From Microcoleus sp036704825 (GTDB lineage: Bacteria; Cyanobacteriota; Cyanobacteriia; Cyanobacteriales; Microcoleaceae): a DNA stretch of 64,000 bases. The stretch spans positions 124,001 through 188,000 of the forward strand of contig JAUBSN010000001.1 of assembly GCA_036704825.1 (NCBI GenBank). Direction: 5' to 3'. The first letter of the stretch is position 1. Every line of letters starts with the position of its first letter. This document shows, one piece after another, positions 51,993 through 60,791 of the stretch. The translations under genes were made by a program, and so were the position numbers. A model generated the notes under the pieces. That model was given only the letters and a program-made list of their open reading frames with translations, did not search any database and was not told the origin of the DNA.

Positions 51993-52704
51993 TTTTCCTT
52001 CCCCTCGCTAGAAAATCCCAATCTGCTTCAGTCCCTTCAAACTGCGGTAAATTTTCCCAACTCAGCCATCCCAAACCAGCCGATTTACTTCCACCCAGTG
52101 CGTGAATGTGTTTGAAACCAGCCAACATCAAAGGTTTCGCGTAGCTGGGGCAATTTGGCAACAGATGAATTTCACCTTCAAACCTCAGTGAAACATTAGG
52201 TGGAGAAGTCTCCAAAAAGTAGAGTTTTTTCTCTTCTGCGGTGCGGCGACGGCGATTCACTGTCACCCCCGGACGTATAAAATCTGCCAAATTTTCCGGG
52301 TCTTCCGTACAAATCAAATCGTCAAAAATTACCCGGGATGGCAAAACAGGATCGCCGAAAATTTGACTTATTAAACAGTGATAAGTCTCATCATATCCTG
52401 ATACTTCGTATTCGTCGCGCTTAAATTTATCCGGTGCATTTTCTCTGCGGATTACCATTTTTCCCGGACTAGGAGACTCGCAAATCTCCCAACCCAAACC
52501 TCTAGCAATTTTCTCGCATTCGTGGCGGAGGCGACCTTTGATTTGAGAACCCGGAATTAACAGGTTTCCTTCTGCATTGCGGACAATTGGCTTATCTGCA
52601 ATGGAAGCGGAGGAACCGCCCGCGCCTACACACAAAGCTGTATCAATTACTGCTGTAACTGTGTAAGTGTTAATTGAGCTTGATAGCGTCCTGACAACAA
52701 TCAT
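51979..52704 (-). CDS. Type III-D RAMP protein, Cas7-like (241 aa)
   Basis: A 241-residue RAMP with the signature L-I-P-G-S-Q-I-K-G-R-L-R (about residue 50) and end L-G-G-S-K-S-A-G-L-G-W. The candidate catalytic Asp is in S-I-A-D-K-P-I-V-R, aligned with the Csm3 Asp. The stretch R-P-G-V-T-V-N-R-R-R-R-T-A-E is as in other Csm3-like subunits. Its ATG overlaps the cas10 stop by 4 bases. With csx10 and the Cas11-like gene it forms a Cas7-Cas5-Cas11 order. Confidence 0.88.
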   Translation of the reverse strand: MIVVRTLSSSINTYTVTAVIDTALCVGAGGSSASIADKPIVRNAEGNLLIPGSQIKGRLRHECEKIARGLGWEICESPSPGKMVIRRENAPDKFKRDEYEVSGYDETYHCLISQIFGDPVLPSRVIFDDLICTEDPENLADFIRPGVTVNRRRRTAEEKKLYFLETSPPNVSLRFEGEIHLLPNCPSYAKPLMLAGFKHIHALGGSKSAGLGWLSWENLPQFEGTEADWDFLARGRKNAAN

Positions 52705-55055
52705 GATTCAACCTCCGCCTCTACCAATTCTTCGGAAATAAAGTCGGAATCTTCTAATTCAATGAAATCGTAAATATCCAAAAGTTCCCGCCAGATGGTT
52801 TCATAAACTCCCTCTTTTAAATCGAACATCCAAGGTGCTACATTGCCTTCATTAGTTTTAGCTTTGCACCAAGCTTCTTCAAATTCTTGTCTTAATTCTT
52901 TCTTTCCCTGCTTGAGTCTGGTTCGGAAATAGCGGTAGTTGAGGATGGTTGTTTGTTTTCCTTGTTCTAGGAAACTGCGAATTTGGTAGAGTTGCGATTT
53001 GGGAAATTCAGCCTTTTTCAGCGCTTTGACAGACTCTATCAATCCGCCAATTTCGTGCAAGGTGTAAGGTGCGGCGTATAGCTTAAGTTTTTGAGGACTT
53101 TCTTTGGTTAATGCTTCTTTGCGGAACTCCTCGATGCTGGATGAAATCGCAGTTACAGATTTCATCACAAAAAAATCCACTGTACCTCCACAGTATCCGC
53201 GATCTTTTAAATCTTTAGCACGTTTTTTGGCGGATTTTAGTAATTGTTCGTAAAGTTTTTTTGCGTAGTAAATCGGAGTTTTATAGTCCGCAATCAACAC
53301 GCCGATCGATGTACTTAATTGACAATTAGCAGTTCCTGCATTTTGACTTAAGTAGCGGTGACACTTACTGAGATCGATAGGTTTTTTTGATGGCTGAGTT
53401 TGATAGTCACCTTTGATTTCCACACCGGGTATCTGAACTTGTCTGAGCAAAATTTGTTCAAACTGTTCTCCGATGGTTTTGGCGATCGCCAATGCCCGAT
53501 CTGCTGGTACAATCAAGATAATATCATCGCCACCAATGGTAATAATCTCAAAGGGATGAATCCAAGCGCCATCTGGAAGAGTCGATTCTGACTGGTTATT
53601 TCCTTGAAGTTGGCGAGGCTGAAGATACTCAGCTAAGGCTTGAAAAACAGCATATCTAGTAGCATTGTCAACATCTTCGCTAAATTCTTGATATTTTTGG
53701 GGAGTGGTAATTTTTTGAATATAGCCACCCATGTTATTGCCGTCGGCATAGATGTAGGCTACAAAGCCCTTACTCACACTGCCAAGCTGAGTTAAAGATT
53801 GAGCTATTTCAACTTCTTCAAGGTTGTAGTTGTAACTGCCGCAGTATTTATTAAGTTTTTCGGGATGCTTTTTTAAGAAATCCTCAAACTTCTCAACCCA
53901 ACCTTCAATGACAGCAGGATGCCATTCTGTGTACCAATGAGTTTCCTTGATTATTCCATTCTTAGCCCGATCGCCCGCTTTGCGTTTGCGCGCAGAAACC
54001 TCAGAAAACCAAGGATTGCCCGGAAGACCTTTTTGATTGGGATTTTCGGGATTGTCGGTAGCCCGAGTGATAGCCGATCGGCGATCGGCCTCATCCCTTT
54101 GCAAATAAGGGTGCGTTTCCAACATCGGCGGGTAGCGTCGGCTGGGACGATTTTCAAAGTCATTGCCACTCCGTCGCTGATTAAAAAGCACAGCCAATTT
54201 AGTAGTTAATTCATTAAAACTCTTGCGATTTGCAAAGGCCTCTTCCACACAAGATGGGTCAGCAATACAGGGTTCGTTTGGCTGTTTATCTAGCTTGCCA
54301 AAATAAGCCTCAACCAGCGGCTTTTGATATTCTTGGCGGTATCGATCCAGCCAAAAGGTTTGTTCTATCGCGTCTCGCAGCAAACCAAATCGAATTTCTA
54401 AAAGCTTAAACGTATCTCCAACCGCGCATGAATTAGCAGTTATGGTTTCATAGGAATAGCGTTTTTCAATGGCATCAGTTAAGTCATTCACAAAAGCTGC
54501 TGGGCAGAAAGCTAAGATATTGCCACCAGTAGAATAAACAATCATTTCAGTAATCAAAGCTTCGGAAAGCTTGGGTTCATCCGCAAAGTTTTCATCCAGC
54601 CACTGTCTTACTTTTGAAAAGTGAACATTGTAACGGTTTGATTCAGGATTTTTGTTAAAAAAAGCTGGTAAATCAACTAAGTTTATCCGATCTAGAAGTG
54701 CAGATGCACCGCGAATATCTGGGAGTTTCGCCTCGTCAAAAACATACTGCTTAACTTTAGTTACACCACCGTAAACTAAGCCAATTTTTCCCGGCTGATT
54801 CCACAAATTCTGGTATTTATTTTGCAAATCAGTAATTGTTTCCGGAAACTCTTCTCTGGAAATCTTTTCTGGAATAGCGAGAAGTTCCCGAACCCGATCG
54901 ACAATTTCCCTCACCTGGGGCGGCACTTCCTCCCCAGAATTCAAAGCCCGTCGCATTTCCCGCAACACGCCGATATCAAATTGAGGTTCGCGTTTATCGC
55001 CCCAAGCCAGACACCAAGCAATACCAGTCGCGATCGCACTCCAACAACTTTTCAT
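52701..55055 (-). CDS. cas10: Type III-D Cas10, GGDD intact, no HD domain
   Basis: A 784-residue large subunit. Two palm domains are seen: one with Y-I-Y-A-D-G-N-N-M-G-G-Y and, about 80 residues on, I-T-I-G-G-D-D-I-I-L-I-V (about residue 505), the cyclic-oligoadenylate synthetase motif, intact. The N-terminus (C-W-S-A-I-A-T-G-I-A-W-C-L-A-W-G) lacks the His-Asp nuclease motif, so DNase activity is not expected. The last 150 residues are helical (domain D4). A Cys pair near C-I-A-D-P-S-C may bind zinc. ATG 55055 is preferred to the TTG 6 bases upstream. First gene of the operon. Confidence 0.93.
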   Translation of the reverse strand: MKSCWSAIATGIAWCLAWGDKREPQFDIGVLREMRRALNSGEEVPPQVREIVDRVRELLAIPEKISREEFPETITDLQNKYQNLWNQPGKIGLVYGGVTKVKQYVFDEAKLPDIRGASALLDRINLVDLPAFFNKNPESNRYNVHFSKVRQWLDENFADEPKLSEALITEMIVYSTGGNILAFCPAAFVNDLTDAIEKRYSYETITANSCAVGDTFKLLEIRFGLLRDAIEQTFWLDRYRQEYQKPLVEAYFGKLDKQPNEPCIADPSCVEEAFANRKSFNELTTKLAVLFNQRRSGNDFENRPSRRYPPMLETHPYLQRDEADRRSAITRATDNPENPNQKGLPGNPWFSEVSARKRKAGDRAKNGIIKETHWYTEWHPAVIEGWVEKFEDFLKKHPEKLNKYCGSYNYNLEEVEIAQSLTQLGSVSKGFVAYIYADGNNMGGYIQKITTPQKYQEFSEDVDNATRYAVFQALAEYLQPRQLQGNNQSESTLPDGAWIHPFEIITIGGDDIILIVPADRALAIAKTIGEQFEQILLRQVQIPGVEIKGDYQTQPSKKPIDLSKCHRYLSQNAGTANCQLSTSIGVLIADYKTPIYYAKKLYEQLLKSAKKRAKDLKDRGYCGGTVDFFVMKSVTAISSSIEEFRKEALTKESPQKLKLYAAPYTLHEIGGLIESVKALKKAEFPKSQLYQIRSFLEQGKQTTILNYRYFRTRLKQGKKELRQEFEEAWCKAKTNEGNVAPWMFDLKEGVYETIWRELLDIYDFIELEDSDFISEELVEAEVES

Positions 55056-55438
55056 ATGCAAACCACTCCCAATCAGGTTTAACAGCCCCCAGATTGCCTC
55101 AATAATTGATAATTATTCAACGTGCAATTTCATCTAATTTCCTATTGTCACCTAAATTTTCCCGAAAATCACCAGCCCGAAAAATAATCGCCCAAATCCC
55201 CAAAAAACCAGCAACTCTCGCAACTCTCACAACTCCCCCAACTCTGGCCACCAACGATTTTTCTGAGGCGACTTGCTCTGCATCTACCCAAGATGACAGC
55301 AAATAAGGTAAAGTAAACGGCACAAGAGTCTAGAACTCTCCAACTGCCGCAACTCGGCAAACCCGCCCCTACCCCAGCAAAACTGCCCGGTACAGGTGGC
55401 ATTAACCGCAAACCGTCAACCCCTAACAACCGAGAAAA
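55056..55438. other. Divergent region between cas10 and ycf54
   Basis: 383 bases with no gene. It must carry the promoters of the III-D operon (leftward) and of ycf54 (rightward), but I see no clear -10/-35 pair. CAACTCTC is repeated about three times near 55209-55237, and a CGGCAAACCCGCCCC piece lies near 55354. Confidence 0.5.
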
Positions 55439-55765
55439 ATGCAAACCTACTACTACGTTTTAGCCAGCCAACGCTTTTTGCTAGAAGAAGAACCCCTAGA
55501 TGAAGTGTTAAAAGAAAGAACTCGCAACTACAACGAACAAGAAAAACAAATAGACTTCTGGTTGGTCAAACAGCCGGCTTTCCTAGAAGCACCGACAATG
55601 GCAGAAGTTAAAGCAAAATGCCCTCAGCCAGCCGCCGCTATTATTTCTACCGATCCTGTCTTCATCACCTGGTTGAAACTGCGATTAGAATATGTACTGA
55701 CAGGTGAATTTCAAGCACCCTCACCAACTATTCCCGATCCCCTTGCATCCCTACAGACAGCATGA
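55439..55765 (+). CDS. ycf54: Ycf54, Mg-protoporphyrin ester cyclase accessory protein
   Basis: A 108-residue protein that helps the Mg-protoporphyrin IX monomethyl ester cyclase, a step of chlorophyll synthesis, and stabilises its AcsF subunit. The sequence is highly typical: Y-Y-Y-V-L-A-S-Q-R-F-L-L-E-E-E-P, D-F-W-L-V-K-Q-P-A-F-L-E-A-P, C-P-Q-P-A-A-A-I-I-S-T, W-L-K-L-R-L-E-Y-V. Full length, cytosolic or at the membrane surface. Its stop overlaps the start of the next gene by 4 bases, so that exported protein is co-translated. Confidence 0.96.
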   Translation: MQTYYYVLASQRFLLEEEPLDEVLKERTRNYNEQEKQIDFWLVKQPAFLEAPTMAEVKAKCPQPAAAIISTDPVFITWLKLRLEYVLTGEFQAPSPTIPDPLASLQTA

Positions 55766-56499
55766 ATAAACTTGCCCAAAATCCGACAAAACAACTCACA
55801 GAAATTAGGAGTCAATTGTACAAATTTATTTTGTCTATACCCCTATTTTCAGCTACTTCTATAGCCATTTTGACATTGACAATTTTATCGAGTTCTGTTA
55901 AAGCTCAGTCGAGCTGCAAACCGCCGCAGTCGGACGAATATCTACTGTTAATTGTCACCAGAACACCCGAACAGCAAGAAAGAGCAAAACGCTCTTTCCC
56001 TGGAAATACTAACAACACAGTTTGTCGGTACATCAATGACACGGTGACGCGAGTTGGCGGCTTTCGCGACTCGCAAATCGCCAGCGATTGGGTTAAATAC
56101 ATCGAAGATGTTGTCGGATTGCAAGCTTACGTAGTACGATCGCCCGCAGCGGCGCTACCCCAAAATTTGCCAGTTTACAACCCTCAGCCAGCACCAGGTT
56201 TTGAACCAATCACCAATTCTCCCAGCGGCAATCTTGCGTTCAATCCCCGACCCCTGGGCCCCGGTTATGCAGTGTTAGTAGATTACTTCAACCAACCCGA
56301 ATTAGCCTCGCAAGTCAGGGAAGCATTAGGCACGCAAGTAGGCTTAGCTTCCTACGGCCAGCGTCCCTTTTTATTCGTCGCTTATACAACGGATCAAAAC
56401 GCCGCTACTGCTGCTGTAAAAACATTGAGCGATCGAGGTTTTTGGCCGATGTTAGTAGACAGCCGCCGAGTTACCGTAATTTCTCCCGCTGTTCGCTAA
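55762..56499 (+). CDS. Exported SPOR-like protein
   Basis: A 245-residue protein with an N-terminal hydrophobic helix (residues about 30-48, I-A-I-L-T-L-T-I-L-S-S-S-V-K-A-Q, with a cut near A-Q). The mature part has two related stretches with Y-L-L-L-I-V-T-R-T-P and Y-A-V-L-V-D-Y-F, each followed by F-x-D/Q-x-x-x-A-x-x-x-V, and L-S-D-R-G-F-W-P-M-L-V-D-S-R-R-V, as in SPOR-like peptidoglycan-binding domains; a Pro-rich linker lies between them. The 4-base overlap with ycf54 links an envelope protein to a chlorophyll-synthesis gene. Role unknown. Confidence 0.75.
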   Translation: MNKLAQNPTKQLTEIRSQLYKFILSIPLFSATSIAILTLTILSSSVKAQSSCKPPQSDEYLLLIVTRTPEQQERAKRSFPGNTNNTVCRYINDTVTRVGGFRDSQIASDWVKYIEDVVGLQAYVVRSPAAALPQNLPVYNPQPAPGFEPITNSPSGNLAFNPRPLGPGYAVLVDYFNQPELASQVREALGTQVGLASYGQRPFLFVAYTTDQNAATAAVKTLSDRGFWPMLVDSRRVTVISPAVR

Positions 56500-56566
56500 A
56501 AGATAAAACTTGGCAATTGAAATTGCTTCTTGTCAAACAAAGCCCGCCTAAGCGGACTAATAACAA

Positions 56567-58693
56567 TTATTGTTGTTGTTGGGATTCTAGCGGGCGGCTT
56601 CCTAGCTGACTTTCTGCCCGCTTTTTTGCTTCCATTGCAGCGGAGTAATCCGGCTTGTAGCGAATTGCTTTGTCATAGGAGGCGATCGCATCTTCGTATC
56701 TTTTTACCGCTACCAGTGCATTGCCGCGGCTGTACCAGGCTTCGGAGTAATCTTGCTTAACATAAACGGCTTCATTGTAAGAGACGATCGCATCTTCGTA
56801 CCGCTGCAAATTGTACTGAGCATTGCCTCTATTGTACCACGCTTGATATTCTTTCGGGTTTAAATCTAAGGCTCTGTTGTAACACTCAATTGCTTGTTCG
56901 TACTTGCGTAATTCGTGGTACGACCAACCTAAATTGTACCAAGCTTGATAATAATCAGGTTTTAATTTAACAGCTTTTTCATAAGCTTCAACCGCTTCTT
57001 CATGTCGGCGCATTTTTAGCAAAGCGATGCCTTTGCTGTACCAGGCTTGATAAAAAATTGGCTGAAACCGCACGGCTTTTTCGTAGGCTTCAAAAGCTTC
57101 TTTGTTTTTGTTTAATTCGAGGAAAACATTTCCTAAATTGTACCAAGCTTCATAATTATCGAATTTGATTTCAACTGCTTTTTGATAGGATTCAACGGCT
57201 CGATCGTACTGTTTTAATTTTTGGTAAGCTTGCCCCCGATTGTACCAAGCACCGTACAAGTTAGGCTGAAATTTTACAGCTTTTTCGTAGGAGGCGATCG
57301 CCTCTTCGTACCGCTGCGAATCTAAAAGGACATTACCTCTACCTTCCCAAGCGGCGGGATAGTCGGGCTGGATTTTCAAAGCGTTATCAAAAGATGCGAT
57401 CGCCTCTTGAGACTGTTGCAACTTATCCAAAGCATAACCGCGTCCCGTCCAAGCTTCTAAGTAGTCGGGCTTTAATTCTATGGCTCGATCGTAAGCGGCC
57501 TGCGATTCTTTATATTTTTTCAATTCGTACAAAGTTTTAGCTTTTTCCTGCCAAACTTCCGCGTAGTCAGGTCTGAGAGTTATTGCTCGGTCGTAAGCTG
57601 CCAGAGCTTCTTCAAATCGGCTTAAATTGTAAAGAGTATTGCCTCGGTTGTACAGGTCAGTTGCATTTGCCGCATTAAAAGTATTTACACCATAAATTGA
57701 TGCTATAATACTGATGCCAATTAAACTGGCGACAGACAATATTTTAAAATACAGTTTTTTTCGGGATTTTACAGGCTTATTCGCAGCAGCAACCCGAGGC
57801 AATACAGGAACTGTACCGCTGAAAGAATTTTTCAATTCTTTAATAGCTTGCAGCGTTTCGCCGGCACTAGAATAACGTTGGCGAAAATCGTACTTTACCA
57901 TCTTATCTAAAATCTTCGCAAATTCAGGACTGACTGAGGTTTTGTCCTGCCAAATAATTTCCTCTGTATCGGGGTTTCTTGGCATTTGGTGAGGATTTAT
58001 GCCAGTGAGGAACTGAATTGCGATCGCACCGGCGGCATAGATGTCGCTGCTGAGTTTCGGGTTGCCGTGAGCTTGTTCGCTGGGCATATAACCGGGAGTA
58101 CCGATGCTGACACTCAAGCTATTCTTGGGCTGAGGATTGGTAATTTGAGTAGTAATTTCTTTGACTGCGCCGAAGTCAATTAAAACTAATTTTCCGTCTC
58201 TATCTCTGCGGAGGATATTGCGGGGATTGACATCGCGGTGAATCACATTTTGCTGGTGTACGAAATCTAAAATTTCGAGAAGTTCCTCCAATATACAAAT
58301 GACTGCATCTTCCTGCATGACTCCCGCTGTGCCCGGAGAACCCCCCCAAACCCCCCCTTCTGGGGTTTGGGGGGGTATAATTTCTTGACTTAAATCGTGA
58401 CCTTCTATAAATTCTTGAACGAGATAAAACTCTTGATTTTCTTCAAAGTAAGCAAAAAGTCTGGGAATGCGATCGTGATTTCCCAGCTTGTACAAAACTT
58501 GTGCTTCGGTATCGAACAAACGTCTAGCTACCTGTAGAGTTTCCGGATCGGTTGCTTGAGGTTTAAGCTGCTTGACGACGCAGAGGTGATTGCCTGGTAG
58601 CTGCTTATCTTCAGCTAAATAAGTTTGAGCAAATCCGCCACCTCCCAAGTGACGGATAATACTGTAGCGACTGCTGAGTGTGATTCCAAGCAT
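56567..58693 (-). CDS. Ser/Thr protein kinase with TPR repeats
   Basis: A 708-residue protein. Kinase residues 1 to about 285: G-G-G-G-F-A-Q-T-Y-L glycine loop, V-V-K lysine, catalytic H-R-D-V-N-P-R-N-I-L, D-F-G-A-V-K and the activation-end G-T-P-G-Y-M-P-S-E-Q, all intact. A 20-residue insert (I-I-P-P-Q-T-P-E-G-G-V-W-G-G-S) lies before the catalytic loop and is encoded by a perfect palindrome at 58341-58375. One transmembrane helix (about 310-335) follows, then about ten TPR units of 34 residues (A-W-Y-N-R-G-N-A; Y-E-E-A-I-A-S-Y-E-K-A). So the kinase is cytosolic and the TPRs outside. The substrate is unknown. Confidence 0.92.
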   Translation of the reverse strand: MLGITLSSRYSIIRHLGGGGFAQTYLAEDKQLPGNHLCVVKQLKPQATDPETLQVARRLFDTEAQVLYKLGNHDRIPRLFAYFEENQEFYLVQEFIEGHDLSQEIIPPQTPEGGVWGGSPGTAGVMQEDAVICILEELLEILDFVHQQNVIHRDVNPRNILRRDRDGKLVLIDFGAVKEITTQITNPQPKNSLSVSIGTPGYMPSEQAHGNPKLSSDIYAAGAIAIQFLTGINPHQMPRNPDTEEIIWQDKTSVSPEFAKILDKMVKYDFRQRYSSAGETLQAIKELKNSFSGTVPVLPRVAAANKPVKSRKKLYFKILSVASLIGISIIASIYGVNTFNAANATDLYNRGNTLYNLSRFEEALAAYDRAITLRPDYAEVWQEKAKTLYELKKYKESQAAYDRAIELKPDYLEAWTGRGYALDKLQQSQEAIASFDNALKIQPDYPAAWEGRGNVLLDSQRYEEAIASYEKAVKFQPNLYGAWYNRGQAYQKLKQYDRAVESYQKAVEIKFDNYEAWYNLGNVFLELNKNKEAFEAYEKAVRFQPIFYQAWYSKGIALLKMRRHEEAVEAYEKAVKLKPDYYQAWYNLGWSYHELRKYEQAIECYNRALDLNPKEYQAWYNRGNAQYNLQRYEDAIVSYNEAVYVKQDYSEAWYSRGNALVAVKRYEDAIASYDKAIRYKPDYSAAMEAKKRAESQLGSRPLESQQQQ
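58341..58375. repeat. Palindromic repeat inside the kinase gene
   Basis: CCCCCCCAAACCCC (58341-58354) and its exact complement (58362-58375) form a 14-bp stem with the loop CCCTTCT. It holds four long C or G runs. The gene stays in frame through it. Such C/G-rich palindromes are usually found between genes in cyanobacteria. Confidence 0.85.
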
Positions 58694-58768
58694 GAGATTT
58701 ACCTAATATTTCTTAGTCTGTGAACTACGCACCTTACTTTTATTTAACTGGTAGGCTGCGTTATCAAC

Positions 58769-59695
58769 TTATTGAGAATTATCTTCCAACCAATCACTCA
58801 ACTCTTCCAAGTTTGAAAAACCCCATATGGCGTTTACTAAATTTTCTAATTTGTCGCTCGATAACTGCTGAATGCGCCTTTCTATATCGGGGTTTAGTTG
58901 ACCTAAAAGGCGATTCAGCGAAATCATAATAAACTCTATTTGTGCTTCTTGTCTGCCTTCTTGTCTGCCTTCTTGTCTGCCTTCTTCCCGGCCTACAGCC
59001 ACCGAACTTTCCTGATCTTGAGCAAAGAACTCTTGCTGCTGTAACGTATTCAATTCATCCTGTGTCAAACTAACTTCGTTGGCAATTTCAAAAGCTTTCT
59101 GAATTTGCGGAACTGTAGCCATTGTTTGAGGTACTTCATCCAAAGTGCCAGTAGTTTTGATAAAGTAAATCCACTTGTCCGTAATATTTTCTAGTTGATT
59201 CCATTCTTTCTTAAATTTGGGCAACTCTACAAATACTAACTCAATGTCATTCTGTAAATAATCAGACAGGCGAGTTCTTTCTTTGAAGACAAAATGCGAA
59301 ATCACATCTGGCTCGCCGCGAAACATTTCAAAATCAGTGATAGTCAAAGCAATCACAGGTCGCAATTGCTGGTATAATTCTCCCCTTGTTAGTTGCAGTG
59401 CATAAGTTTTTGCTGCATTGTATAAAACTCGCTTTCCAAATGCCTGCACCTTCAAAACTTGCATTTCGATAATCACAAATGTGCCATCGTTAAGTAGCGC
59501 TTTGACATCTAAGTAACTGTTTTTAAATCCGGCTATTTGAGGTGCAAGATAAGGGTCAAGGATTTCTAAGCTTTCAATGATGGATCTGCCTTCATAGAGT
59601 ATGGCATTCAAGAAACTAATCAAAATGTCGTTACTCTGGGCAGAGCCAAATATTTTTTTGAATGCAAAATCAATTTTGGGATTGATAAATCTCAT
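58769..59695 (-). CDS. Rpn-family PD-(D/E)XK nuclease
   Basis: A 308-residue protein of the Rpn/PD-(D/E)XK transposase-like group. It starts with F-I-N-P-K-I-D-F-A-F-K-K-I-F-G. The nuclease core is Y-L-D-V-K-A and F-V-I-I-E-M-Q-V (about 66-88, acids D and E-x-Q), the usual form in this family. Downstream, F-E-M-F-R-G-E-P and the helical part. Near residue 240 a three-fold E-G-R-Q repeat (12-bp units) gives a charged linker. ATG 59695 is chosen by the AAGGA site and the usual start; the longer frame starts at 59716. Rpn proteins promote recombination; many copies exist per cyanobacterial genome. Confidence 0.9.
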   Translation of the reverse strand: MRFINPKIDFAFKKIFGSAQSNDILISFLNAILYEGRSIIESLEILDPYLAPQIAGFKNSYLDVKALLNDGTFVIIEMQVLKVQAFGKRVLYNAAKTYALQLTRGELYQQLRPVIALTITDFEMFRGEPDVISHFVFKERTRLSDYLQNDIELVFVELPKFKKEWNQLENITDKWIYFIKTTGTLDEVPQTMATVPQIQKAFEIANEVSLTQDELNTLQQQEFFAQDQESSVAVGREEGRQEGRQEGRQEAQIEFIMISLNRLLGQLNPDIERRIQQLSSDKLENLVNAIWGFSNLEELSDWLEDNSQ

Positions 59696-59774
59696 GTTAT
59701 TTTTATCCTTCGACATTTGTACGTAACACGGCTGCCAACCTTACTGTGACAGTCTGTTTGCTATGTTTCTTGTT

Positions 59775-59798
59775 CCCTCCCCGAACTCGCGGGGAGGG
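59775..59798. repeat. CCCTCCCCG hairpin
   Basis: CCCTCCCCG (59775-59783) and CGGGGAGGG (59790-59798) form a perfect 9-bp stem with the 6-base loop AACTCG. It is followed by TTAGGGTGGGGTT, a block common in small dispersed bacterial repeats. It lies between the Rpn and CSP41 genes. Confidence 0.7.
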
Positions 59799-59849
59799 TT
59801 AGGGTGGGGTTCTAGATTTTTGCTGGTCTTGGGATGCTCCCACTCTAAC

Positions 59850-60791
59850 TTAACTTTGAACCGATTTCAAAATTTCATCATCGACTGAAAAATCTATCTC
59901 AGCTTTGTCCCGCCCCGAAACTACATAATCATTCTGAAAAGAATCTTTCAATCCAGAAAGTAAGTCAAATTCCGGCTGCCAGTTAAGATCGGTGACAGCT
60001 TTATTAACAGAAGCGAAAAAGTGCTGCAATCTCATCGGAAAAGCTTTCTTTTTGCCGAAGTCAAATTGTTTCGGATCGTAGTGTACAATCTTAATAGCAT
60101 CAGGGGATTTGCCTGCGGCTTGAATGCAGGCGCGGGCTAAACCGTCAAAGGTGACAAATCGATCGCCCGAAACGTTATAAATTTGCCCGATCGCCCTAGA
60201 GTTCCCCAAAACCGCCGCCATTGCTTTAGCCAAATCCTGACAGTGCCCCAACTGCGTGAAGTGCATTCCGTTACCGGGAATCGGAATCGGTCGATCGCGC
60301 GCAATGCGATCGAAAAACCAAGCCTCCAAATCGTTATAATTTTGTGGCCCGTAAATGTAAGTCGGGCGGATCGAAGTCCAAGGCAAACCGGACTCAGCCA
60401 AGTAATTTTCGGTTTCGCATTTACCCAAATGCCGGCTTTTAGGATCGGTAGCGTCCCCTTCAATATGAGGCATTTGATCCGACTTCAAATAAACCCCCGC
60501 AGAGCTCATGTAAACAAAGTGCTGCACCCGCCCTTTAAATATTTCAGCTAAAGGCTTTGTATCGCTGAGTTCGCGGCCGTTGTTGTCAAAAACGGCGTCA
60601 AACTCGACCGCCGATAACTTTTCTTGCAGTTGTTCGACATTTGTGCGATCGCCCTGAATTTGTTTTACGCCCGCAACCGGTACAGGCTTGTTGCCCCGGT
60701 TAAACAACACCACTTCATGCCCTTGTGCTGCTAAAATCTTAGTAAGATAAACCCCAATAAACCGAGTACCGCCCATCATTAAAATTCGCAT
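59850..60791 (-). CDS. CSP41-like NAD-dependent epimerase/dehydratase
   Basis: A 313-residue atypical short-chain dehydrogenase. The NAD loop reads M-M-G-G-T-R-F-I-G (residues 6-14). The usual Y-x-x-x-K is replaced by the chloroplast-CSP41-like pattern (Y-M-S-S-A-G-V-Y-L; H-L-G-K-C-E-T-E). Further features are I-R-P-T-Y-I-Y-G-P and H-F-T-Q-L-G-H-C-Q-D-L. Plastid CSP41 proteins bind and cut stem-loop RNA and stabilise ribosomes and transcripts; the cyanobacterial ancestor may do the same. Length is normal. A HIP1-rich gene with no partner. Confidence 0.88.
   Translation of the reverse strand: MRILMMGGTRFIGVYLTKILAAQGHEVVLFNRGNKPVPVAGVKQIQGDRTNVEQLQEKLSAVEFDAVFDNNGRELSDTKPLAEIFKGRVQHFVYMSSAGVYLKSDQMPHIEGDATDPKSRHLGKCETENYLAESGLPWTSIRPTYIYGPQNYNDLEAWFFDRIARDRPIPIPGNGMHFTQLGHCQDLAKAMAAVLGNSRAIGQIYNVSGDRFVTFDGLARACIQAAGKSPDAIKIVHYDPKQFDFGKKKAFPMRLQHFFASVNKAVTDLNWQPEFDLLSGLKDSFQNDYVVSGRDKAEIDFSVDDEILKSVQS

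Noticed and set aside
55117..55444. Leftward frames between cas10 and ycf54
   Set aside because: Opposed to the ycf54 promoter region, low-complexity, and without binding sites.
58769..59695. Rpn-type protein as an insertion sequence
   Set aside because: No terminal inverted repeats or target duplication were seen around it; it is kept as a stand-alone nuclease gene.
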